Of a stretch of DNA of 64,000 nt, positions 1-8,035 are shown one piece after another. Below the pieces are notes generated by a model. It saw only the letters and a list, made by a program, of their open reading frames with translations. It was not told where the DNA came from and ran no database searches. The position numbers and the translations under genes were made by a program. The stretch's first letter is position 1, and the number at the start of each line of letters is the position of its first letter. Origin of the DNA: CAUZWH01 sp965224275 (lineage in GTDB: Bacteria; Pseudomonadota; Alphaproteobacteria; SHVV01); contig CBDCYR010000009.1 of assembly GCA_965224275.1 (NCBI GenBank), forward strand, positions 418,275 through 482,274. The letters are read 5' to 3'.

Positions 1-13
1 TATGTGTACCATA

Positions 14-33
14 TGTTGGATTCCATCCACTAG
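14..33. repeat. Dispersed palindromic repeat, copy 1
   Basis: The sequence tgttggattccatccactag lies upstream of the first gene. It matches the core of the perfect palindrome at 44940-44978 and, in the other orientation, the copy at 7262-7282. The left arm is degenerate here. It could be a small REP-like repeat or a regulator binding site; the sequence alone does not decide. Confidence 0.5.
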
Positions 34-72
34 AATCTATCCCCAGCAGGACAACCAAGAGGCGGGCACGCC

Positions 73-465
73 ATGAGCCGCACACAGGTCATCATTCTCA
101 TCATCCTCGGCGTCGTCTTTTGGTTCCTGGCGGCAATGCTGGTGCGCTATGTGCCCGCAATATTCGACGCCGGCTGGTGGTCGGCCGTCCTGCTGGTTGG
201 ATCGTTGCTTGGGGCCTCGGCATTCATCAAGCTCGTTCTGTGGATCGTGCGCTTACCTGATCATCGCTCGCTAATGGCCGTCAGCATCGCGACCATCACC
301 GCGCTTTTTCTCGACGGACTGGCAATGACTTGGGCGCCGCAGCTTTACGGCAGCGATCTGGAGATCGCGTTGCGGGGCGCCGGCTGGATCCTGTTCGGAG
401 TCGGCGCGTTGTGGCTGGCCGGATTGATGTCGCAGCGGCGCGCCGAAAAGCTAACCGCGCCTTAA
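73..465 (+). CDS. Small integral membrane protein, unknown function
   Basis: A 130-residue protein made almost entirely of hydrophobic segments. Four membrane helices are likely, near residues 5-23, 33-57, 67-87 and 100-118, and a short basic tail follows (SQRRAEK). A purine-rich stretch, aagaggcgg, precedes the ATG. The size and helix layout recall small DUF5367-type membrane proteins, but I do not recognise it firmly. It converges with the glutathione peroxidase gene, ending only 13 bases from that gene's end, so the two are not co-transcribed. Confidence 0.7.
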   Translation: MSRTQVIILIILGVVFWFLAAMLVRYVPAIFDAGWWSAVLLVGSLLGASAFIKLVLWIVRLPDHRSLMAVSIATITALFLDGLAMTWAPQLYGSDLEIALRGAGWILFGVGALWLAGLMSQRRAEKLTAP

Positions 466-477
466 CCTGTGGAGAGT

Positions 478-1059
478 TCAGTCGGTTGCGGGTAGAACCG
501 CTTCAATTGTCGCGACAACCTGGGGCGATGCGGGCGCCACGCGAGTCGGAAACCAGCCAATTAATCGCCCGTCCGGCGCCACCAGATATTTGTGAAAGTT
601 CCAACGCGGCGCGGCACGCGGTCCCAACTGCTGACGCGCCCACAGGTAAAAGGGATGCGCAGCTTCGCCGCTAACGACCTGTTTTTCGGTGAGCGGAAAA
701 TCGATATCGAAATTGACCTCGCAGAACTGTTTGATTTCGGAGGAACTGCCCGGTTCCTGGGCGCCGAAATCGTTCGACGGGACCCCGAGAACCACCAAGC
801 CGCGCTCACGGTAGCGCTGCCACAACTCCTGCAGGGCGGCGTATTGGTGGGTGTAGCCGCAGAACGAAGCGGTGTTGACGATCAGGACCGCTTTGCCGGC
901 AAATTTCGACAGCGGCAGCGGGCCGCCATCGATCGCGAGGAACGAGAAATCATGCGCGTTTTCTGCCGGGCTCGCACCGGCCGCGGGCGCATTGGCGGCG
1001 ACAACGATAATGGCGAGCGCCCAAACCAATCGTGCCACGAAATCCGACCGTCCTAGCAT
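478..1059 (-). CDS. Glutathione peroxidase family protein, exported
   Basis: A thiol peroxidase that reduces hydroperoxides, 193 residues. An N-terminal signal peptide (hydrophobic core about residues 10-28, then AGASP) suggests a periplasmic location. The peroxidatic Cys67 sits in the motif NTASFCGYT, so this is a cysteine enzyme, not a selenoenzyme. The conserved Trp-Asn pair is present as WNFHKY. The usual catalytic Gln of NQFGxQEP is replaced by Asp (NDFGAQEP), a variant I recall in proteobacterial members. It lies just downstream of msrA on the same strand (35-base gap), and both fit oxidative-damage repair. Family assignment is firm; the electron donor is not known from sequence. Confidence 0.92.
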   Translation of the reverse strand: MLGRSDFVARLVWALAIIVVAANAPAAGASPAENAHDFSFLAIDGGPLPLSKFAGKAVLIVNTASFCGYTHQYAALQELWQRYRERGLVVLGVPSNDFGAQEPGSSSEIKQFCEVNFDIDFPLTEKQVVSGEAAHPFYLWARQQLGPRAAPRWNFHKYLVAPDGRLIGWFPTRVAPASPQVVATIEAVLPATD

Positions 1060-1094
1060 GGGGTCTATGCGGTTATGCGTATGGACGAGACCAC

Positions 1095-1571
1095 CTACTG
1101 CCCAAACACTCGCCGCAATCGTCCCATTTTCTCGAAATAGCGCTGGTGGTAATCCTCAGCCGTCCAAAACGCCGATGCCGGCGTGATTTCGGTCGCAATC
1201 GGCTGGCTATGACGGCCGGATTGTTCCTGTTGCTGCTTCGACGCCGCCGCGGCTGCCAGTTGTTCCTCGTCGTGGGCATAGACGGCCGAGCGATATTGCG
1301 TGCCAACATCGGGCCCCTGGCGATTTAGCTGGGTGGGGTCGTGGATCTGCCAGAACGCGTCGAGGAGTTCATCGTAGGAGACCTTTGCCGGGTCGAATTC
1401 AACTTCGACAACTTCTGCGTGCCCGGTCTGCCCGCTGCAAACCTCTTCATAGGTGGGATTGTCTTTGGCGCCGCCGGCATAGCCGACCTTCGCATCGGTA
1501 ACGCCGTCGATCTTGCGAAGCCCCGCCTCGATGCCCCAAAAGCACCCGGCCCCAAATGTTGCTTTGGCCAT
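1095..1571 (-). CDS. msrA: Peptide methionine sulfoxide reductase MsrA
   Basis: Reduces methionine-S-sulfoxide in proteins. The signature GCFWG carries the catalytic Cys10. The conserved VGYAGG, GHAEVVEVEFDP and GTQYRS blocks follow, and the length (158 residues) is normal for a single-domain cytoplasmic MsrA. A strong ribosome site, ggagg, lies 5 bases before the ATG. It may be co-transcribed with the downstream peroxidase gene. The region upstream of its start holds the long inverted repeat at 1653-1749. Confidence 0.95.
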   Translation of the reverse strand: MAKATFGAGCFWGIEAGLRKIDGVTDAKVGYAGGAKDNPTYEEVCSGQTGHAEVVEVEFDPAKVSYDELLDAFWQIHDPTQLNRQGPDVGTQYRSAVYAHDEEQLAAAAASKQQQEQSGRHSQPIATEITPASAFWTAEDYHQRYFEKMGRLRRVFGQ

Positions 1572-1652
1572 AGCGGCCTCCTTCGATTGCTGCTGCGTTC
1601 GAATCTAAGGCTTCGTGAGCAAACGGCAAGTGCAAGAACATTTAATGCTTGG

Positions 1653-1749
1653 CTTAGCCGTCCCGCTCCCCCGGCCCAACCACCCCAAGGGTACCCTCCA
1701 AAAGTGTCCAATACTGTGGTGGTTGGACCGGGGGAGCGGGACGGCTAAG
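1653..1749. repeat. Long near-perfect inverted repeat in a divergent intergenic region
   Basis: Two 32-base arms (1653-1684 and 1718-1749) match as reverse complements at 31 of 32 positions, around a 33-base loop. The arm begins cttagccgtcccgctccc. It lies between two divergent genes (msrA and the D-aminoacylase-like gene), so it is not a simple end-of-gene terminator. No ORF lies inside. A miniature foldback element or a strong RNA hairpin in one leader are both possible. Confidence 0.85.
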
Positions 1750-1819
1750 TCGACTTACTCCTAAGAGGTGCACCCGCGGCGGTGGTGTTCGCCCCTGGGG
1801 TGCTTAGTATGGACCGGTT

Positions 1820-3517
1820 ATGGTTTTCGATCTGAAGATCACCAACGGCTTCATCGTCGACGGGAGCGGCAAACCGGGTTTTGCCGGCACGGTGGCGGTG
1901 CGGGACGGCCGCATCGCCGGCATCGGTGACATTGACGGGCCTGCCGAGCGGACGCTGGACGCAAGCGGACGCGTCGTCGCGCCCGGGTTCATCGATATGC
2001 ATACCCACTACGATGCCCAGATCCTGTGGGACCGCACGCTGTCGATCTCTCCCTCACATGGCGTAACCACCGTCGTGATGGGTAATTGCGGGTTTGGCAT
2101 CGCGCCGACCCGGGCCGCACATCGTGACCTGATTTTGCGGACGCTCGAACGGGTCGAGGGGATGAGCCTGGCCGCGCTGCGGGCCGGCGTCGGCGGTGAT
2201 TGGGCGTTCGAATCATTTCCGCAATATCTCGATGCCATCGAAGACACCGGCAGCCTGGTCAATGTCGGGGTCTATATCGGGCACACGCCGACGCGCCTCT
2301 ACGTGATGGGCACCGACGCGGTGACGCGAGCGGCATCGGCAGACGAGGTTGACGCCATGTGCCGCATCGTTCGTGAAGCGGCGGAAGCCGGGGCGCTCGG
2401 GCTTTCATCATCGGGATCGCCGACCCATCACGGGTTCGATGGCCACCCGGTGCCGAGCCGCTTGGCCGCCTTCGAGGAACACGATGCGCTGATCGGCGCC
2501 CTGGCGGATCATGGGGCCGAACATGGCCCAGGTGTTTTTCAAGCGACGATGGGCAAGGGAATGTTCATCAAACAGTTTCGCGAGTTCGCTGCCAAGCATG
2601 GTGTCACCGTTACCTGGACCGCCCTGCTCTCCAACCTCACCGGCCCGGGATCGCATCGTAAATATTTGCAAACCACGCGCGAGCTGATCGAAGAAGAGGG
2701 CCTTAACGTGGTTCCGCAGGTATCGCCGCGGCCGCTGACGCTCGACTTCAACTTCGATTCGGCGTTCCCCTTCGAAGCGCGCGCGTTCTTTGCCCCGACC
2801 ATGAAAACCGACCACGCCGGCCGCATGGCGTTGTACCAGGATCTCGCGTTTCGGCAGGCGTTCAAAGATGATCGTGAGGACGCCCGCCCGCATCAAATGG
2901 TGGGGTGGGACGAGCGCGCGGTGATCTCCTATTCACCATCGGATGAGTCATTGACCGAACGGCTGGTCAAGGACGTCGCGGAGGAACGTGGGGTCGATCC
3001 GGTCGATATGGTGCTGGATCTGAGCCTGGAGACCGATCTCGCGGCGCGAATCCGCGTGCCCATTCTCAATTATGATGACGACGCTGTGGGCGAAATTCTC
3101 CAGGACCCGCTTACGGTGATGGCGCTGTCTGATGCCGGTGCGCACGCCAGCCAACTCTGCGATGCCTGCTACACAACCGACTTTCTCGGACGCTGGGTGC
3201 GCGAGAAGGGGTTGGTGAGTCTGGAAGAAGGCGTGCGGATGCTAACCGCGCGACCCGCCGAGGTTCTCGGACTACGTGACCGTGGACGGCTGGAGAAAGG
3301 CATGGCCGCCGATGTCGTGGTGTTCGACGCCGAAGCCATCGATGCTGGCGCCTTACGGCGGGTGCATGATTTGCCCGGCGATGCCGATCGTTTGCTATCG
3401 GATGCTAGCGGAATCGACGCGGTCATCGTCAACGGCACAATAATCAGCCGCGATGGCGAAAGCGCTCTTGCCGCCGACGCCGATCTGCCCGGCCAACTCA
3501 TCCGCGGCCGGGGTTAA
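1820..3517 (+). CDS. D-aminoacylase / N-acyl-D-amino-acid deacylase family amidohydrolase
   Basis: A 565-residue metal-dependent amidohydrolase. It shows the N-terminal composite domain (FIVDGSGKPGF), the HTH metal motif at residues 61-63 (HTHYDAQ), and the MGNCGFG segment whose Cys bridges the metals in D-aminoacylases. A conserved GHT follows, and the late metal-ligand Asp lies in LSDAGAH. The family hydrolyses N-acyl-D-amino acids, but many environmental members of this length have unknown substrates. No clear ribosome site precedes the ATG. The VOC gene starts 14 bases after its stop, so they probably form an operon. Confidence 0.88.
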   Translation: MVFDLKITNGFIVDGSGKPGFAGTVAVRDGRIAGIGDIDGPAERTLDASGRVVAPGFIDMHTHYDAQILWDRTLSISPSHGVTTVVMGNCGFGIAPTRAAHRDLILRTLERVEGMSLAALRAGVGGDWAFESFPQYLDAIEDTGSLVNVGVYIGHTPTRLYVMGTDAVTRAASADEVDAMCRIVREAAEAGALGLSSSGSPTHHGFDGHPVPSRLAAFEEHDALIGALADHGAEHGPGVFQATMGKGMFIKQFREFAAKHGVTVTWTALLSNLTGPGSHRKYLQTTRELIEEEGLNVVPQVSPRPLTLDFNFDSAFPFEARAFFAPTMKTDHAGRMALYQDLAFRQAFKDDREDARPHQMVGWDERAVISYSPSDESLTERLVKDVAEERGVDPVDMVLDLSLETDLAARIRVPILNYDDDAVGEILQDPLTVMALSDAGAHASQLCDACYTTDFLGRWVREKGLVSLEEGVRMLTARPAEVLGLRDRGRLEKGMAADVVVFDAEAIDAGALRRVHDLPGDADRLLSDASGIDAVIVNGTIISRDGESALAADADLPGQLIRGRG

Positions 3518-3531
3518 GAGGGGAGCGTGAA

Positions 3532-4281
3532 TTGCTAAAGGCTGCGCTCGGCTATGTCGGCCTCGCGGTGCGCGAGCCCGAGGAAATCGCCAACAAACTC
3601 CAGCACGATTTCGGCCTCGAACGGACGCAGGCAGGGTTGAATGGGGCGCAAGCGGTGGCCCTTTCGGCCAAGCAGCTTGGCGGCGTACGTACGTTTCTGA
3701 GCGATCCCCTCGACTTGCCTGAGAGCGTACAGGGACCGGTCGATCGGATCGATCACATCGGCGTCGCGAGCGCCGACAACCGCGTTGTGCTCGATATGTT
3801 TTGCGATCGGATCGGATTCGAACTCGAAAGCCAGCAAACCGATCGGGAAGTCGGAACCGCGGTCGAAACCTTCACCTCCGACAAACATGGCGTGGTGCGA
3901 CATAGCCGCCCGCCAGAATTGATCGGCGCGCTACGAGTCGCGTTTGTGACGATCGGCGATTGCGAGCTCGAGTTCCTTCAGAACTTCGATCCCCGCCAGG
4001 AGGGTGAGGTCGATCACGGCACGCGCGGCACCACCCGGCAGGATCAAGGAGCTATTAGCCGCTACATCGCATCGCGCGGCGCCGGCCTCCACCACATTGC
4101 TTTCAAGGTTGCCGATATCGACAGCATGCTGGCGCGCTTGGCGGGTGCCGGTTATGAGGTTATCGACCCGATCGGACGGCCGGGATCACGGCGGGCTCGG
4201 ATCGGCTTTATCCACCCGCGCAGCTTGGGTGGTGTGCTCGTTCACCTCGTCGAGCGCAACGAGATATCGGACAGCGCATAA
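3532..4281 (+). CDS. VOC-family (glyoxalase/dioxygenase superfamily) protein
   Basis: A 249-residue protein with two betaalphabetabetabeta modules of the vicinal oxygen chelate fold. The first contains IDHIGVAS (about residue 78) and the second LHHIAFKVADID (about residue 186), ending GGVLVHLVER as in methylmalonyl-CoA epimerase-like proteins. The start is TTG: the only nearby GTG (3526) runs straight into a stop, and gagggga lies just upstream. The pairing with the D-aminoacylase-like gene suggests they act on the same compound. The reaction (epimerase, lyase or dioxygenase) cannot be fixed from the sequence. Confidence 0.75.
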   Translation: MLKAALGYVGLAVREPEEIANKLQHDFGLERTQAGLNGAQAVALSAKQLGGVRTFLSDPLDLPESVQGPVDRIDHIGVASADNRVVLDMFCDRIGFELESQQTDREVGTAVETFTSDKHGVVRHSRPPELIGALRVAFVTIGDCELEFLQNFDPRQEGEVDHGTRGTTRQDQGAISRYIASRGAGLHHIAFKVADIDSMLARLAGAGYEVIDPIGRPGSRRARIGFIHPRSLGGVLVHLVERNEISDSA

Positions 4282-4292
4282 GGTAAACAAAA

Positions 4293-4400
4293 CCCCTCAC
4301 CCTACCCCTCTCCCGCAAGGGGAGAGGGAACCTAACGGTGCCCACGGCTAGCTCCCTCTCCCCTTGCGGGAGAGGGCGGGGGTGAGGGGGGCTTTTTTTT
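4293..4400. terminator. Large hairpin followed by T8, between convergent genes
   Basis: Arms 4293-4329 and 4353-4389 (37 bases each, starting cccctcaccct) pair with only about three mismatches. The right arm is followed by ggc and eight T residues (4393-4400), a Rho-independent pattern for the plus-strand VOC gene. The arm itself contains the self-complementary ctctcccgcaaggggagag. This looks like the REP-type repeats common in proteobacterial genomes, here serving convergent genes. Confidence 0.75.
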
Positions 4401-4432
4401 CGAGGTGCTAACTGCGATTGGATCGGGGTCTA

Positions 4433-5431
4433 CTAGGGCCGCGCCAACTGTTCGGGCCGATCGATTTCACCGCCCGACGGCAATGGTGCGGCCGCATTAT
4501 CGATCCATGCCGCGATATCGCGCCACACCACTTCGGCCTGCAGGTCGCGCAGGAGCATGTGGTAGCCCTGGGCATAGAGCACGACCCGGTGCGGCGCACC
4601 GAAATTGTCGAGCATGCGGATCGTGGGCCGGCGCGGAATGATCTCGTCGCGGGCGCCGTAGAGCACCAGCGCGGGCGTGGTCAGGCCGGGCGACGCGGCA
4701 AGGGCTTGGTCCATAAGGTTGACCAGACCGTATAACGCATCAACGCGGGTTTCCTTGATAACGTAGGGATCGCGTCCCAGCGCGCGCAACATCTCGATAT
4801 TGTCGGAGGGGATGATGCCCAGGCCGCGACCCGTGACGCGGTTTCCCGGCATGGTGTGCACCCCCAACCAAAGGGCTACTCGATAAGCCAGCGGCATCGT
4901 CGACCTGCCCCACACCGCCGGGCCCACCATGACCTGACCGGCGATGTCCGGCATCGCCGGATTGGTGGCCGCAGCTCGCGGTTGTGCTTGTGCTGCCATC
5001 ATGACGGCGCCCCCCATGCTCACGCCGAGCAGATAAAGCGGCGTGGTCGGGTGATTAGCGGCGACGACATGTGCGGCTTCCCGCAAATCCTTTGTCATCA
5101 AGCGGGTACCCGGCCAGATACGCGGATTCGCACTCTTACCGAATCCGCGCTGGTCATAGGCGTAGGTTGCGATGCCGGCCGACGCCAGCCAGCTTGCCGG
5201 CGCATCAAAGGCATTGCTGTAGTCGTTGAAGCCATGCAGCGCGAGAATCACCGCTCGTGGGGGACCATCTGGCAACCACTGGCGCAAGGGCAGTTCGTAG
5301 CCGTCGCTGGTGGCAATCAGGTCCGCCGCCAGGCGCGGCGCACCGTCCAATGGCCCAGCTTCCTGGACACGTGGCGCGCACGCGACGAGTACCGCCAACA
5401 GAAGCGCGGCCGCGACGGCGCGCAGGCGCAT
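4433..5431 (-). CDS. Alpha/beta hydrolase lipoprotein (lysophospholipase / monoglyceride-lipase type)
   Basis: A 332-residue serine hydrolase. The start at 5431 is chosen because it opens directly into a lipoprotein signal (MRLRAVAAALLLAVLVAC, lipid-modified Cys18). An in-frame ATG at 5467 is possible, and the open frame runs further upstream but there overlaps the divergent gene. The core has the oxyanion segment LHGFND, the nucleophile elbow GVSMGG, the acid in LYGARDEII and the histidine in GYHMLLRD, which fits the PldB/monoacylglycerol lipase group. Expected location is membrane-anchored and facing the periplasm. It is divergent from the oxygenase gene at 5595. Confidence 0.85.
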   Translation of the reverse strand: MRLRAVAAALLLAVLVACAPRVQEAGPLDGAPRLAADLIATSDGYELPLRQWLPDGPPRAVILALHGFNDYSNAFDAPASWLASAGIATYAYDQRGFGKSANPRIWPGTRLMTKDLREAAHVVAANHPTTPLYLLGVSMGGAVMMAAQAQPRAAATNPAMPDIAGQVMVGPAVWGRSTMPLAYRVALWLGVHTMPGNRVTGRGLGIIPSDNIEMLRALGRDPYVIKETRVDALYGLVNLMDQALAASPGLTTPALVLYGARDEIIPRRPTIRMLDNFGAPHRVVLYAQGYHMLLRDLQAEVVWRDIAAWIDNAAAPLPSGGEIDRPEQLARP

Positions 5432-5594
5432 CTGCAAAGTCCGGTTTAGGCAGGATCTGACTAGCATCGAAATCGTCGAGCGAGCGTTTCGGTTGGGATT
5501 AGCGTTGTTTTCGGGTATATCTGCCGCGGTCTGGGTAAACATTTGTGTGTTACGAATAAACCACCCGACCCTGACGTAATGCCTCGGGGGCAGC

Positions 5595-6224
5595 ATGGCC
5601 GACGGACTGCAAAACGAAAAACTGATCCATCTTTTCACCACACCCATACTCAAGCATGTGTGGGCCGACAGCGAGGATCTCAACGAAGAACTCCGCCGTG
5701 TCATCATCAACAAAACGCGCGGCGGCAAGGGAACCACCTATAGCGCGGTCGGTGGTTGGGAATCGGGAGACGACTTTCACCAGTGGTCGGGCGATCTCGG
5801 CCAAACCGTGGTTCAACGTGTCGCGGAGATGGTGAAACAGGCCACATCGGAGCTTTATGCCACTTTTAGCGGCCGCGAAAAAAGCACCTGGACGATTGCC
5901 ATGTGGGCAAACGTCAATCGGCGCGGCAACTACAACCGGATTCACGTACAGCCCGGATCAACGTGGACCGGCGCCTATATCGTCGACACCGGACACGAAG
6001 AAAAGCACGAAACGCTGAGTGGCGTAATCGGACTTATCAATCCGAATCTATCGCAAGCCATGAGCTTTTACCGCAACGCGGTGCCGACGCGCTACATCGT
6101 GCGGCCCGAGGCCGGTTTGATGATGATCTGGCCGAGCTATGTCGCCCAGATGGTCCATCCGCACACCGGCAAGCGGCCGCGGGTCAGCATATCCTTCAAC
6201 GTGAAGAAGGATCCCTACCCCTAG
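5595..6224 (+). CDS. Putative 2-oxoglutarate/Fe(II) oxygenase (TIGR02466-like)
   Basis: A 209-residue protein of the putative 2OG-Fe(II) oxygenase type. The double-stranded beta-helix signatures are IHVQPGSTWTGAYIV (about residues 116-130), a distal MVHPH (187-190) and RPRVSISFN (194-202). The first metal motif reads H117-V-Q119 where His-x-Asp is usual for the superfamily, so iron binding may differ. Its stop codon TAG (6222-6224) lies inside the CTAG target of the adjacent IS481 element, yet the coding sequence is complete because the duplicated target preserves the stop. The substrate is unknown. Confidence 0.75.
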   Translation: MADGLQNEKLIHLFTTPILKHVWADSEDLNEELRRVIINKTRGGKGTTYSAVGGWESGDDFHQWSGDLGQTVVQRVAEMVKQATSELYATFSGREKSTWTIAMWANVNRRGNYNRIHVQPGSTWTGAYIVDTGHEEKHETLSGVIGLINPNLSQAMSFYRNAVPTRYIVRPEAGLMMIWPSYVAQMVHPHTGKRPRVSISFNVKKDPYP

Positions 6225-7174
6225 TTGTGGAGTCTCATGAGGTTATTGACATCCAAGCCTGATCGGCTGATGGGTTGATTTCCATTTATCCCGGCATGAG
6301 GTCTGTGCCAATTGTAGTGGTGTAGCCAGATGGGGAGCTCACGTGCTCTGTGCTGTGAGCTTTCATAGGCTTGAGCGTAGGCCCATTCGCGCAGAGAAGA
6401 TTGGATAAAGCGCTCGGCCTTGCCGTTGGTTTTGGGTGTATAGGGTTTGGTGCGGATGTGTTTGAGCCCGAGGTTTTTGCAGGCGTCTGTGAAGGCCAAT
6501 GACCTGTAGCACGATCCATTGTCGGTCATGACCCGTTCGACGGTGATATTGAAGCGCCGGTACCAAGCGAGGGCGGCCATCAAGAAGGCGACGGCGCTGT
6601 CTTTTTTCTCGTTTGGCATGATGTCTGCGAAGCCGAGGCGGGAGTGGTCGTCGATGCAGACGTGGACGTATTCCCAGCCCCTGTTGGGTCCGGTTCTTGG
6701 GCCGGTTCGATCACCGGTTATGCGGTGCCCGACCTGGTTGAAGCGGCCGAGTTTTTTGATATCGATGTGGATCATCTCGCCGGGCTTGGCGCGTTCGTAG
6801 CGGCGTACCGGTTGGGCGGGGTCGAGGTCGCGCCAGCGGTTGAGGTGGTGTCGGGTCAGGATCCGTCCCACCGTGGCTTTGGAAACACCAACTTCGGCGG
6901 CGATGCGGTGATAGATGCGCCGTTGCTTGCGCAGGGCAATCACCTTCGCCTCAAGCTCACCAGGTGTTCTATGCGGGCTGGTCATTGGCCTTGAGGAGCG
7001 GTCGACAAGCCCGCCAAAGCCTTCCGCGCGATAGCGCCGCCACCATTTGTAGACCGTACTGGTACTGGTGCCCATTGCTGTCGCCACGTCCAACGGGTGT
7101 TCGCCGCGTTCCAGTCGAGAGATTAATATCTCTCGACCCTTCGGGGTCAGGCGGGCATTCTTATGGATGTTCAT
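6221..7174 (-). CDS. IS481-family transposase
   Basis: A 317-residue DDE transposase. The N-terminal helix-turn-helix half contains TSTVYKWWRRYR and a second HTH (VSKATVGRIL). The integrase core has D138 (HIDIK), D218 (MTDNGS) and E254 (GKAERF), with 35 residues between the last two. A ggagg ribosome site precedes the ATG. The last base of the element's own coding sequence is followed by TAG supplied by the flanking CTAG, so the stop codon is created by the target site. Nothing suggests inactivation. Confidence 0.93.
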   Translation of the reverse strand: MNIHKNARLTPKGREILISRLERGEHPLDVATAMGTSTSTVYKWWRRYRAEGFGGLVDRSSRPMTSPHRTPGELEAKVIALRKQRRIYHRIAAEVGVSKATVGRILTRHHLNRWRDLDPAQPVRRYERAKPGEMIHIDIKKLGRFNQVGHRITGDRTGPRTGPNRGWEYVHVCIDDHSRLGFADIMPNEKKDSAVAFLMAALAWYRRFNITVERVMTDNGSCYRSLAFTDACKNLGLKHIRTKPYTPKTNGKAERFIQSSLREWAYAQAYESSQHRARELPIWLHHYNWHRPHAGINGNQPISRSGLDVNNLMRLHN

Positions 7175-7261
7175 TCGGTCCTCCGGCGATCAGCTTCTGT
7201 TCTTTTCAAACATCAGCTTCTCAAAGCGGGGCCGAATGAACAACCTACTGAGACACCACAA
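6225..7261 (-). mobile_element. IS481-family insertion sequence, complete
   Basis: A 1037-base element flanked by CTAG at both ends (6221-6224 and 7262-7265), which I take as the target duplication. The terminal inverted repeats start ttgtggagtctca on the left and, read inward, ttgtggtgtctca on the right. It carries one transposase gene on the minus strand and looks intact. It sits at the edge of a copy of the dispersed palindrome (7262-7282), whose CTAG served as target. Confidence 0.88.
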
Positions 7262-7282
7262 CTAGTGGACGGAATCCACGAG
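7262..7282. repeat. Dispersed palindromic repeat, copy 2 (split by IS481)
   Basis: The sequence tagtggacggaatccacgag (7263-7282) matches the reverse complement of the repeat at 44940-44978 with two differences. Its leading CTAG (7262-7265) is the right-hand copy of the IS481 target duplication. Before insertion the palindrome therefore began at the stop codon of the 2OG oxygenase gene. Confidence 0.6.
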
Positions 7283-7304
7283 CGGCAAGACGTTCCTGAT
7301 GGGA

Positions 7305-7925
7305 TTACCCGATCAGACGGCGCACGCGTTTTCGCAGGTAGGTCAGCGTTTCGTGCTCGAACCAGGGATTGACCGTTAACCAGCGATTGTTGTGCCACGA
7401 CGGGTGCGGCACCGGGACGACGGCCGGCGCATAGTCACGCCACGCGCGAACGGTTTCGCTAAGTGTTTTCTTGTTGCGCTCCCCGAGATGGAATTTTTGC
7501 GCATAACGGCCGGCGGCAACGATCAGGTTGACGTTCGGGAGCTGTGCCAACAACCGGTCGTGCCAAGTGAGCGCGCATTCCGGACGCGGCGGCAGATCAC
7601 CGCCGGCGGCTTTGCCGGGATAGCAGAAGCCCTGCGGCACGATCGCAACCCGGCTGTCGTCGTAAAACACGTCGCGATCAAGATCGAGCCATTCGCGCAA
7701 TCGATCGCCGCTGGCATCGTCCCATGGCACACCACTCTCGTGCACCCGTGTGCCGGGCGCCTGGCCTGCGATCAACACCCGCGCACTGGCTGTTGCCACG
7801 ACGACCGGGCGCGGTCCCAGCGGCAAGTGTTCCTCACAGATGCGGCAGGCACGAATCTCGGTTAGCAAGGCCGCCAGCGGGTCTGTTGTCGGTGTTAACC
7901 GTGTTGCTCCGGATTTAGGTGCCAC
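7305..7925 (-). CDS. Uracil-DNA glycosylase superfamily protein
   Basis: A 206-residue protein with the UDG-fold signatures. An N-terminal CRIC motif resembles family 4/5-like enzymes, the catalytic-loop motif GQAPG is followed by a GVPWDDASG segment, and the late motif is PHPSWHN. Only two N-terminal cysteines are in place, and the protein is smaller than FeS-containing family 4 UDGs, so an iron-sulfur cluster is doubtful. The start is GTG at 7925 with gaggg upstream. The expected role is excision of damaged bases in the cytoplasm; the exact family is not settled. Confidence 0.8.
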   Translation of the reverse strand: MAPKSGATRLTPTTDPLAALLTEIRACRICEEHLPLGPRPVVVATASARVLIAGQAPGTRVHESGVPWDDASGDRLREWLDLDRDVFYDDSRVAIVPQGFCYPGKAAGGDLPPRPECALTWHDRLLAQLPNVNLIVAAGRYAQKFHLGERNKKTLSETVRAWRDYAPAVVPVPHPSWHNNRWLTVNPWFEHETLTYLRKRVRRLIG

Positions 7926-8035
7926 GAATAACCCTCACGCTTGCAGTCATCTTGATCGGCTAGAAGCGACGGCCTAACGTGCCCGGCGCAAGATCAAACC
8001 GCCGATAGCTTAGCCATTTTGGAAATACCGACGTT

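Noticed and set aside
5432..5737. 102-codon N-terminal extension of the lipoprotein hydrolase
   Set aside because: It overlaps the divergent oxygenase gene, has non-protein-like composition and would bury the lipoprotein signal.
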